The notes under the pieces were generated by a model. It was not told where the DNA came from. It ran no database searches and saw only the letters and a list, made by a program, of their open reading frames with translations. The translations under genes were made by a program, and so were the position numbers. Of a stretch of DNA of 6,813 nt, positions 1-4,906 are shown one piece after another. The stretch's first letter is position 1. The number at the start of each line of letters is the position of its first letter. Source of the stretch: Thermoplasmata archaeon. GTDB taxonomy: Archaea; Thermoplasmatota; Thermoplasmata; Sysuiplasmatales; Sysuiplasmataceae. The stretch spans positions 1 through 6,813 of the forward strand of contig JAJYOM010000084.1 of NCBI GenBank assembly GCA_021796175.1, written 5' to 3'.

Positions 1-1
1 T

Positions 2-916
2 GCTGCCGAAGTGTATGAGAACATGCTCACCGACAGGGACAGGCCCACTGTAATACTGGGTCTCTCAGGAGCGCTGATTGCAGCCGGGCTCAGGAAGGTT
101 ATCAGGGATCTGATTGACAGGGGGCTCGTTGATGTGCTTGTTTCGACGGGTGCTGTCCTCTATCAGGACCTTTATCAGGCCAGGGGGTACAGGCATTACA
201 GAGGAAGCCCGTTTGCAGACGATGCAGTCCTGCGGGACATGGCGATTGACAGGATATACGATACATATGTTGACGAATTCAAATTCGAGGAGACGGACAG
301 GTACATTGCCGGCATAATTGAATCGATGGGGCCTGGTGTCTATTCATCGCGCGAAGTCATGGAAGCGCTTTCCTCGAAGCTGGATGACGAGCAGTCGATA
401 CTGAAGACAGCGTACAGCAGGGGCATTCCCGTTTTCAGCCCGGCTCTGAACGACAGTTCGATAGGAATAGGGCTTACGCTTCTGCACTTCAAGCAGTTGA
501 AGGAAAAGGAGGGTTTTGTGCTCGACTCGATCAAGGACAATTACGAATTGGTCGAAATAATACTGAATTCGAAGAAGACAGGCGTTCTATACATAGGCGG
601 AGGAACACCGAAGAACTGGATAAATGACGCCGAGGTAATGGCAGGGTACGCGTTCAACACGGACGTCAAGGGGCACAGCTACGCACTGCAGCTCACCACC
701 GATGTGCCGCACTGGGGCGGGCTGAGCGGCAGCACGCTGGAAGAAGCCAGATCATGGGGGAAGATACAGAAGAAGGCGACCACCGCCACTGCATATGTCG
801 AAGCCAGCGTGTCATTCCCTCTCATTGCCGGATACGTGCTCGGAAAGAAACTGCACAGGGGAAGGAGGAGGCTCAGCTTCCGATGGAAGAGAAACGGCGA
901 ACTGGTGATGAAGTGA
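2..916 (+). CDS. dys: Deoxyhypusine synthase, 5'-truncated by window edge
   Basis: Transfers the aminobutyl group of spermidine to a specific lysine of translation factor aIF5A, using NAD, as the first step of hypusine formation in the cytoplasm. The frame is open to the left edge (A-A-E before the GTG at 11), and the family normally has more residues before the ENML(T)D segment, so the true start lies outside and the GTG at 11 is probably internal. Numbering from that GTG, visible family signatures are LGLSGALIAAGLR (16-28), the STGA motif (45-48), YIGGGTPKNW (194-203), and HWGG...EEARSWGKI (234-252), whose Lys251 matches the catalytic lysine of the SWGK motif. The following YVEASVSFPLI matches the conserved C-terminal strand. 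The length is close to that of archaeal enzymes once the missing N-terminus is allowed for. No frameshift or lost key residue is seen. The next gene starts 62 nt downstream behind its own TATA box, so it is probably a separate unit. Confidence 0.95.
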   Translation, partial: AAEVYENMLTDRDRPTVILGLSGALIAAGLRKVIRDLIDRGLVDVLVSTGAVLYQDLYQARGYRHYRGSPFADDAVLRDMAIDRIYDTYVDEFKFEETDRYIAGIIESMGPGVYSSREVMEALSSKLDDEQSILKTAYSRGIPVFSPALNDSSIGIGLTLLHFKQLKEKEGFVLDSIKDNYELVEIILNSKKTGVLYIGGGTPKNWINDAEVMAGYAFNTDVKGHSYALQLTTDVPHWGGLSGSTLEEARSWGKIQKKATTATAYVEASVSFPLIAGYVLGKKLHRGRRRLSFRWKRNGELVMK

Positions 917-931
917 CAGGCAGGCACGGGC

Positions 932-944
932 AAAGTTTATCTAC
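932..944 (+). promoter_or_regulatory. Putative archaeal TATA box for the thioredoxin gene
   Basis: An A/T-rich stretch AAAGTTTATCTAC stands out in a GC-richer intergenic region. Its centre lies about 40 nt before the thioredoxin ATG at 979. A start point about 25 nt downstream would leave a leader of roughly 12-16 nt containing GAGAAGTGAAG, a weak Shine-Dalgarno-like sequence. The assignment rests on composition and spacing only. Confidence 0.5.
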
Positions 945-978
945 AAAACCCTTTTCTGATCGCGCAGAGAAGTGAAGT

Positions 979-1317
979 ATGGCAGGCAACGGAACTTTAG
1001 ACAAGCCGGTTGTAGTGACAGATGACTCGTTCAAGGAAACTATCAGGAAATATCCAGTGGTTGTAGTGGACTGCTGGGCTGGATGGTGCCAGCCGTGCAG
1101 GATGATCGCTCCCTCCGTGGAGCAGCTTGCCAGGGAGATGAGCGGCAAGGTTGTCTTCGGAAAACTGGATGTCGATGCGAATGCGGTCACACCCGCCGAA
1201 TACGGCATAATGAGCATTCCCACGCTGCTGATATTCAAGGGCGGGGAGCATGTAGACACGATTATCGGCGCAGTCCCCAAATCGATGATAAAGGATGCCA
1301 TAGAGCGACACATGTGA
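979..1317 (+). CDS. trxA: Thioredoxin, WCQPC active site
   Basis: A small cytoplasmic dithiol-disulfide oxidoreductase of 112 residues, the normal size for a single thioredoxin domain. The pattern is the classic one: a strand YPVVVVDCWAGWC (25-37), redox pair Cys37 and Cys40 in WCQPC, the FGKLDVDAN strand (60-68), cis-proline Pro81 in SIPT, and the LLIFKGGE strand followed by a C-terminal helix. There is no signal peptide. Two details differ from the common form. Gln replaces Gly inside the usual WCGPC, and an extra cysteine, Cys32, follows the conserved buried Asp31 where an aromatic residue is usual. Thioredoxin identity is secure; its electron donor (thioredoxin reductase) is not in the window. 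The amidotransferase gene follows after 4 nt, so the two are very likely co-transcribed from the TATA box near 938. Confidence 0.93.
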   Translation: MAGNGTLDKPVVVTDDSFKETIRKYPVVVVDCWAGWCQPCRMIAPSVEQLAREMSGKVVFGKLDVDANAVTPAEYGIMSIPTLLIFKGGEHVDTIIGAVPKSMIKDAIERHM

Positions 1318-1321
1318 AAAC

Positions 1322-2011
1322 ATGTGTAGAATGATGGGTTCAATCTCGTCCAAAGGCTTTCCAGTGGACGAATTCGAGGCCTTCGGCACGTACGCCCATT
1401 CTGAGATATCACCGGATGGCCGGGGCCAGGTGGACGGCTGGGGCCTGTATCTTGATGACGGGAAAAGCAATGGCTATCTCGGCAGGCAGGCAAAGAGCGC
1501 CTTCGGGAACCTGGAATTCCTTGCCTCGGTGCAGAAACTGAAGGGAGAGAATGGCGTCGCAATTGTGCACCTCAGGAACGCATCGCGCGGATCGGTCAGA
1601 CAGGAAAACTCCCATCCATTCGTGAACGGCAGACTTGCCCTTGCGCACAACGGGACTGTCCAGTTCGAAGGCGGACCGGGCGAGGACGTCACGGACACTG
1701 AATTGCTCTTCAGGTACATAGTGGAGAAGAATGCATCACTGAACTTCCACGATGCACTGATAGATGGCATAAGGCAGGCCAGGAGCCGTAAATATACCGG
1801 GCTTGTGCTGCTCGCCACAGACGGCAGCAGCCTCTTTGGTTTCAGGGACTACATCGAACCGGACGCCTACTACCCGCTCAGTTATTGCAGCATAGAGGGC
1901 GGGCTGATGATTTCACAGGTAAAGAGCAAAGGGCATGAATGGCATGACCTTGGAAAGGGACAGCTGATAGCTGTGAGGGCCGACGGCAGCTACTCGCTGG
2001 AAGAAGTGTGA
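1322..2011 (+). CDS. Stand-alone class II glutamine amidotransferase (YafJ-like)
   Basis: An N-terminal-nucleophile glutaminase domain of 229 residues. Removal of Met1 would expose Cys2 (MCRMMG) as the catalytic nucleophile that releases ammonia from glutamine. Family motifs in order are DGWGLY (38-43), HLRNAS (83-88), ENSHPF (95-100), the oxyanion-type HNG (109-111) and TDTE (124-127). This is the layout of the GATase type 2 / DUF3700-like YafJ group rather than of GlmS, PurF or AsnB, whose synthetase domains are absent here. The acceptor substrate is therefore unknown. The start is fixed by Cys2: the ATG at 1322 is 4 nt after the thioredoxin stop. No clear ribosome binding site precedes it, so translation probably depends on reinitiation from the thioredoxin gene. 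The 3' end overlaps the opposing SWIM gene by 22 bp, and a T5 tract follows the stop immediately. Confidence 0.88.
   Translation: MCRMMGSISSKGFPVDEFEAFGTYAHSEISPDGRGQVDGWGLYLDDGKSNGYLGRQAKSAFGNLEFLASVQKLKGENGVAIVHLRNASRGSVRQENSHPFVNGRLALAHNGTVQFEGGPGEDVTDTELLFRYIVEKNASLNFHDALIDGIRQARSRKYTGLVLLATDGSSLFGFRDYIEPDAYYPLSYCSIEGGLMISQVKSKGHEWHDLGKGQLIAVRADGSYSLEEV
1960..1974. repeat. Perfect 6-bp inverted repeat, 3-nt loop
   Basis: ACAGCT-GAT-AGCTGT lies inside the amidotransferase coding region, 15 nt beyond the stop codon of the opposing SWIM gene. On the minus strand it could form a short hairpin at the 3' end of the SWIM transcript. No U-tract follows it on that strand, so a terminator role is only a possibility, and the repeat may simply reflect the coding sequence. 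Confidence 0.3.
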
Positions 2012-2274
2012 GCTTTTTCTCCAGTTGGCAGGAACTCCAGCCCCAGGTGTTTGTTCCTGCTCTCCTCCCTGCAGTACAGGCGCCATGCGACCTCTATGTG
2101 CTCGCAGGTAGCGAGCCTGTCAAACGCAGGGCAGTCGCAAAAAGTCCTGTCCTTCACTATGCTGACTGTCCTGACCCTTCCGGTGGAATCGGACCTGACC
2201 GCATAGACGTAAATCCACTCGTCACCTTTTCCCTTGATAGCCATCAATGTGCATCCCGCTTCCTCTGATGGCAT
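1990..2274 (-). CDS. Small SWIM zinc-finger protein
   Basis: A 94-residue protein consisting essentially of one SWIM domain, a zinc-binding fold with the pattern CxC...CxH that occurs in DNA- or protein-binding contexts. Here the ligands are in FCDCPAFDRLATCEH: two cysteines as CxC near residues 56-58, then Cys and His as CxH near 67-69, preceded by a strand that reads like the usual SWIM beta hairpin (WIYVYAVRSDS). The function of archaeal stand-alone SWIM proteins is not established, so none is assigned. The start is uncertain. Met1 (2274) gives the longest form, but the A/T-rich box at 2280-2288 is too close to serve it and would fit Met11 (2244, protein beginning MAIKGKG, 84 residues). 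The VOC gene ends 37 nt upstream on the same strand, so read-through transcription could still use Met1. The C-terminal codons overlap the end of the amidotransferase gene. Confidence 0.82.
   Translation of the reverse strand: MPSEEAGCTLMAIKGKGDEWIYVYAVRSDSTGRVRTVSIVKDRTFCDCPAFDRLATCEHIEVAWRLYCREESRNKHLGLEFLPTGEKAHTSSSE
2014..2018 (+). terminator. Oligo-T terminator after the thioredoxin-amidotransferase unit
   Basis: A run of five T residues (GCTTTTTCT) begins 2 nt after the amidotransferase stop. Short T-tracts on the non-template strand, without a hairpin, are the usual archaeal intrinsic termination signal. On the minus strand the same bases are codons near the end of the SWIM gene. Confidence 0.5.
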
Positions 2275-2279
2275 TTCTC

Positions 2280-2288
2280 ATTATTAAG
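2280..2288 (-). promoter_or_regulatory. Possible TATA box for the SWIM gene
   Basis: On the minus strand this reads CTTAATAAT, an A/T-rich island between the VOC stop and the SWIM start. Normal archaeal spacing would put transcription start near 2255-2260, downstream of Met1 but about 14 nt before Met11 at 2244. If the box is used, the shorter SWIM protein is the one made. Confidence 0.35.
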
Positions 2289-2311
2289 CCTTGCCAGTAT
2301 TTGTGATACTG

Positions 2312-2755
2312 TCATCCATTCGTCTGACGATGACTTTCTGCATCTTCGGTAAACCAGCCGGGCATATATGGAAACCAGTCCGCGTCATGCTCAGCAAGCA
2401 TCACACTGTTTCCCTCCGGATCGTGCAGCACTGCGTACCTCCCCCAGTATGTCTCGCCTATCAGCGATGTGGCGAAAGTGCCGTCCTGCCTCATGCCTAT
2501 CTCAATCTCCTCGAATTCCACGCCCTTTGATCTGAGTTCAGCGACTGCACTGTCGATGCCTTCCACCTCGAACTGCAGCTCCTGCGGGTGTGTTAGCCGG
2601 GAACGTATCAGCTCCAGAGAAACGCCGCCGCAGTCAATGACGGCGTAGTTCTCCTCTTCCCTTACAGAACGCAGGCCCAGTTTTTCAGTATAGAAGGAAC
2701 ACTGCAGGCGGGGGCTGATGCAACCAAGCCCGACGACTGCCATACTCAATTTCAT
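2312..2755 (-). CDS. VOC (glyoxalase/dioxygenase-fold) superfamily protein
   Basis: A 147-residue protein with the paired beta-alpha-beta-beta-beta layout of the vicinal oxygen chelate superfamily. The first half has AVVGLGCIS, then a helix-strand CSFYTEKLGLRSVREEENYAVIDCG region (19-43) and SLELI (46-50). The second half begins LQFEVEGIDSAVAELRSKGVEF (60-81) and ends with the signature YAVLHDPEGNSVMLAEHD (107-124). Glu122 is at the usual C-terminal metal-ligand position, and Gln61 could be the second-half N-terminal ligand. The first-half N-terminal ligand position lacks His, so metal binding may be partial or altered. The superfamily covers glyoxalases, epimerases, extradiol dioxygenases and antibiotic-binding proteins, and the substrate cannot be read from sequence. 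The start at 2755 is preceded by GGAAG two bases upstream; Met5 (2743) is an alternative. The gene is transcribed away from the winged-helix regulator and is followed by the SWIM gene on the same strand. Confidence 0.85.
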   Translation of the reverse strand: MKLSMAVVGLGCISPRLQCSFYTEKLGLRSVREEENYAVIDCGGVSLELIRSRLTHPQELQFEVEGIDSAVAELRSKGVEFEEIEIGMRQDGTFATSLIGETYWGRYAVLHDPEGNSVMLAEHDADWFPYMPGWFTEDAESHRQTNG

Positions 2756-2777
2756 CGCTTCCAGATTTCAGACGTGC

Positions 2778-2790
2778 CTATTAATTATCC
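2778..2790 (-). promoter_or_regulatory. Putative TATA box for the VOC gene
   Basis: On the minus strand the bases read GGATAATTAATAG. The centre is about 29 nt before the VOC ATG at 2755, predicting a very short or absent leader. It lies only about 20 bp from the opposing TATA-like element at 2811-2823. Confidence 0.5.
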
Positions 2791-2810
2791 GGCAGCAGTC
2801 GATTTCAACC

Positions 2811-2823
2811 TATATTTTTATAT
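2811..2823 (+). promoter_or_regulatory. Putative TATA box for the winged-helix regulator gene
   Basis: TATATTTTTATAT is the strongest A/T-rich element in the window. It lies about 29 nt before the ATG at 2846, predicting a nearly leaderless transcript. Its position inside the longer open frame that begins at 2774 is the main reason for choosing the start at 2846. Confidence 0.6.
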
Positions 2824-2845
2824 CTCTTACATCAATCCAGTGAAG

Positions 2846-3301
2846 ATGGCATTCGAAATAACCGTTGTTTCAAACACACCGCTCACGCCGCTCGGGGACA
2901 TTGACGAGGTGCTCTCAATCTTCCTTTCGCAGGTTGGCTACCTCCCTCCCGGCTATACGCCGAGGAACGATGCTTCGGACATTGAGAGCAGCATACCGTT
3001 CAGGATTTTCAGGGACTACTTCCTCAGGAGATCCGAGAAGGCGTGGTTAATTGAGGACATAGCAGCTGACCTTGAGGCGACAAAGGCCACAGTTTACAGG
3101 CACATCAACAAGCTCAAGTCGCTTGACCTCCTGGAAGAGGCACATGTTGAAAGGGAGGGAGCACAGAGAAAAGGGTACAGGCTGAGATACGGAAATCTCA
3201 GCAAAGCATGGAATTTCACCGAATCGAATGTGGAGGCCGCGATGGATTCCTACAGGAAGACAGTCGACCATATACAGCTGCTTTCGGAGGTGAGGAAATG
3301 A
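2846..3301 (+). CDS. Winged helix-turn-helix transcriptional regulator
   Basis: A 151-residue predicted DNA-binding protein. A central winged-helix domain spans about residues 52-115: helix RIFRDYFLRRSEKAW, then IEDIAADLEATKATVYRHINKL (69-90), a helix-turn-helix with the ATVYRHI recognition helix, then a wing (EAHVEREGAQRKGYRLR) rich in basic residues. The C-terminal helix (126-149) is amphipathic and suited to dimerisation. The N-terminal 50 residues (FEITVVSNTPLTPLGDIDEVL) are not a domain I recognise and could sense a ligand. It belongs broadly with the ArsR/MarR-like winged-helix proteins; no metal-binding Cys motif is present, and the subfamily is unknown. The frame stays open upstream to 2774, but the TATA box at 2811-2823 argues for the ATG at 2846. 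It overlaps the next gene by ATGA and is divergent from the VOC gene, which it may control. Confidence 0.85.
   Translation: MAFEITVVSNTPLTPLGDIDEVLSIFLSQVGYLPPGYTPRNDASDIESSIPFRIFRDYFLRRSEKAWLIEDIAADLEATKATVYRHINKLKSLDLLEEAHVEREGAQRKGYRLRYGNLSKAWNFTESNVEAAMDSYRKTVDHIQLLSEVRK
3286..3293 (+). promoter_or_regulatory. Strong Shine-Dalgarno site deciding the start at 3298
   Basis: GGAGGTGA closely matches the complement of the archaeal 16S rRNA 3' end. It sits 4 nt before the ATG at 3298, inside the last codons of the regulator gene. It identifies the 92-residue form as the real product and implies translational coupling. Confidence 0.65.
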
Positions 3302-3576
3302 GCGATGACGTAAACTACACGCTTGTCAGGGGATCGATATACAGGGTGATTAGTGCAGGCTCAACGGAACAGGCAATAGAGACAGAGGGCGAGTTCCTGG
3401 GCTATCAGCAGTTCGGCGAAGAGAGCGCTCTGGCGATCAGGACGGATAAAAACGGGAAAACGGGAAATGTCAGGATTATTCCCTGCAGTGCTGTACTGTA
3501 TGTTGACGTGATCAAGCAGGAGAAGGAAGTCAGGAAGGTCAGGGCCAGGGAAGAAAAAGTGGAATTCTACGGATGA
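3298..3576 (+). CDS. Small conserved-looking protein of unknown function
   Basis: A 92-residue protein that I do not recognise. The start at 3298 is chosen because a near-perfect ribosome binding site, GGAGGTGA at 3286-3293, lies 4 nt upstream and the ATG overlaps the stop of the regulator gene. The frame is open further upstream, but that part lies within the regulator gene. Residues 7-70 alternate hydrophobic and polar stretches: YTLVRGSIYRVISAG, EGEFLGYQQFG, SALAIRTDKNG, NVRIIPCSAVLYVDVI. They look like five or so beta strands, as in a small barrel such as an Sm- or SH3-like fold; this is a pattern judgement only. The last 20 residues are a highly charged Lys/Glu/Arg tail. There is no signal peptide or membrane segment. 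Tight coupling to the regulator suggests a related job, perhaps as partner or modulator. Confidence 0.75.
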   Translation: MSDDVNYTLVRGSIYRVISAGSTEQAIETEGEFLGYQQFGEESALAIRTDKNGKTGNVRIIPCSAVLYVDVIKQEKEVRKVRAREEKVEFYG

Positions 3577-3690
3577 AGGACATATGCAGGGCGGATCATG
3601 AACGTGTACGACTCACTGTGAAATACACTCGATATGGCCGGTTGTTCGTCCTGGTTGCCGCTGTGGCCAGTTGAAGCAATCTGCGGCCGG

Positions 3691-3715
3691 GAAACTTCTG
3701 TGGCTGGCAAGTTTC
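3691..3715. repeat. 7-bp perfect inverted repeat before the G1P dehydrogenase gene
   Basis: GAAACTT at 3691-3697 and AAGTTTC at 3709-3715 are exact inverted copies separated by 11 nt. The right arm overlaps the likely box A (GTTTCTTAGT), about 30 nt before the ATG. That position would suit an operator, with the arms about 18 bp apart centre to centre. If transcribed instead, it could form a hairpin extended by two G-U pairs. Chance occurrence cannot be excluded. Confidence 0.35.
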
Positions 3716-3720
3716 TTAGT
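3711..3720 (+). promoter_or_regulatory. Weak TATA-like element for G1P dehydrogenase
   Basis: GTTTCTTAGT, preceded by GGCAA, lies 25-34 nt before the ATG at 3745, as expected for a leaderless archaeal transcript. The match to a TATA consensus is poor, but nothing better lies between 3577 and 3744. Confidence 0.3.
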
Positions 3721-3744
3721 CTTCTCCCTTATAGAGTGGGACGG

Positions 3745-4812
3745 ATGATGCAGGAGCATTTCACAAAGACCAAGGCCATGGTGTTCCCGAGAGTCGTACT
3801 GGCAGGACACGGGGTTATCAGGAAGATCGGCGAAGTAGTGGAAAGCCTGCGCCTCGGGGAGAAGGCGATGCTTGTCACAGGGGGTAAGACATCAGCAATT
3901 GCCGGAAGGACAGTTGAAAGGCTTCTCTCAAGAAAGTCTGTAACTGTAAACACGGTGCTCACCGGCGAGGCTACGCAGGCGAATCTTGACGGTCTGATAT
4001 CCAGGGCAGAAGAATTCCGCCCGGACATGATTCTGGGGGTAGGCGGCGGAAGCAAGATTGACCTTGCCAAGATGGCGGCCAGGAGTGCAGGCGCTGAATT
4101 TCTAAGCGTCCCGACCTCGGCATCACATGACGGCATATCCTCGCCGCGCGCGTCGATTGTGAAGGACGGAAAGCACCTTTCACTGGAGGGCGCCACACCA
4201 ATCGCGATAGTTGCAGACACGCGCATAATTTCCAGGGCGCCCTATCGGATGCTGGCCTCCGGATGCGCGGATGTGCTGAGCAATTCCAGCGCACTCAGGG
4301 ACTGGGAAATTGCGGCAAAGGCCGGAAAGGAGATGATGAGCACCACTGCCTATGCACTTTCCAGCTATGCGTCCGGCTCAATAATGAGGGATTCAGGAAG
4401 AATCAGAAGGAACGACGAGACTTCAACATGGCTTGCAGTGAGGCCGATAATAGCATCTGGACTGGCGATGGGCGTTGCAGGTTCCTCACGGCCTGCGAGC
4501 GGCTCTGAGCACCTTTTCTCCCATGCGCTGGACGCCATCGGTGCAGGAACTGCCTTGCACGGAGAACAGTGCGGCGTGGGGGCAATAATGATGACGGCGC
4601 ATCAGGGCGCCGACTGGAAGATACTGCGTTCGTCGCTGTTGAAACTTGGATGCCCCACCGACATCGAGGGCCTGGGCATAACGGGGGAGCAGCTGGTCGA
4701 AGCAATGCTTATGTCATCCTCCATGAGGAAGGAAAGGTACACAGTACTTGACAGAAAACCGCTGACAAGGAAATCGGCTCTGATGCTGGCAAAGAAAACT
4801 ATGGTCCTGTAA
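3745..4812 (+). CDS. egsA: sn-Glycerol-1-phosphate dehydrogenase [NAD(P)+]
   Basis: Reduces dihydroxyacetone phosphate to sn-glycerol 1-phosphate, setting the stereochemistry of the archaeal ether-lipid backbone; cytoplasmic. It belongs to the iron/zinc-dependent dehydrogenase and dehydroquinate synthase-like superfamily. At 355 residues it has the normal family length. Visible features, numbered from the ATG at 3745: KAMVFPRVVLAGHGV (10-24), the nucleotide-binding GVGGGSKIDLAK (98-109), VPTSASHDGISSP (122-134), SGCADVLSN with likely metal ligand Asp176 (172-180), GSEHLFSHALD with His256 (253-263), and ALHGEQ with His272 (270-275). Asp176, His256 and His272 are the expected Zn triad by motif position. 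The frame extends to 3634, but those 37 residues do not resemble the family. The paired ATGs at 3745 and 3748 both fit; the first is given. It stands alone, with the UPF0179 gene 94 nt downstream having its own promoter. Confidence 0.93.
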   Translation: MMQEHFTKTKAMVFPRVVLAGHGVIRKIGEVVESLRLGEKAMLVTGGKTSAIAGRTVERLLSRKSVTVNTVLTGEATQANLDGLISRAEEFRPDMILGVGGGSKIDLAKMAARSAGAEFLSVPTSASHDGISSPRASIVKDGKHLSLEGATPIAIVADTRIISRAPYRMLASGCADVLSNSSALRDWEIAAKAGKEMMSTTAYALSSYASGSIMRDSGRIRRNDETSTWLAVRPIIASGLAMGVAGSSRPASGSEHLFSHALDAIGAGTALHGEQCGVGAIMMTAHQGADWKILRSSLLKLGCPTDIEGLGITGEQLVEAMLMSSSMRKERYTVLDRKPLTRKSALMLAKKTMVL

Positions 4813-4872
4813 CCATCGCTGATTCCAGTGGACAAATTCATGTATGACCGCGGTAATCAGAGTTTCATGTCA

Positions 4873-4881
4873 CGTTTATAC
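4873..4881 (+). promoter_or_regulatory. Putative TATA box for the UPF0179 gene
   Basis: CGTTTATAC lies about 30 nt before the GTG at 4907. Standard spacing would place the transcript start close to 4900-4905, so the GGAG at 4894-4897 might not be in the mRNA and translation could be leaderless. Confidence 0.45.
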
Positions 4882-4906
4882 GCGTCGGTAACAGGAGCTG
4901 GTTTTT

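Larger units (their letters stand above)
3577..3744 (+). other. 168-nt intergenic region, no gene recognised
   Basis: The glycerol-1-phosphate dehydrogenase frame is open here from 3634, but this stretch translates to a Trp/Cys-rich sequence with no resemblance to the enzyme's N-terminus and is better read as leader. I find no tRNA-like cloverleaf, no C/D-box pair and no T-tract terminator for the preceding gene. The only structures noted are a 7-bp inverted repeat at 3691-3715 and TGGCC/GGCCA at 3634-3638 and 3665-3669. Confidence 0.5.

Noticed and set aside
997..1470. Minus-strand open frame of 157 codons
   Set aside because: It overlaps thioredoxin and the amidotransferase in antisense, and the translation has no domain pattern.
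873..1562. Long minus-strand open frame of 229 codons opposite thioredoxin and the amidotransferase start
   Set aside because: The product is low-complexity and Ser/Pro/Arg-rich with no recognisable motif, and it lies opposite two clear genes; it is a shadow frame.
2008..2268. Plus-strand open frame of 86 codons opposite the SWIM gene
   Set aside because: It is the reverse complement of a gene with a clear CxC...CxH motif; no start signal or motif of its own.
2774..2845. N-terminal extension of the winged-helix regulator
   Set aside because: It would include the TATA box at 2811-2823 in the coding sequence, and the extra 24 residues have no domain character.
3208..3297. 30-residue N-terminal extension of the small protein at 3298
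   Set aside because: It lies in a different frame within the regulator gene, and a strong ribosome binding site points to 3298.
3634..3744. 37-residue N-terminal extension of G1P dehydrogenase
   Set aside because: The Trp/Cys-rich sequence is unlike the family; the enzyme has normal length from 3745.
3729..4226. Minus-strand open frame of 165 codons inside the G1P dehydrogenase gene
   Set aside because: It is antisense to well-conserved enzyme motifs, and its composition is typical of a shadow frame.
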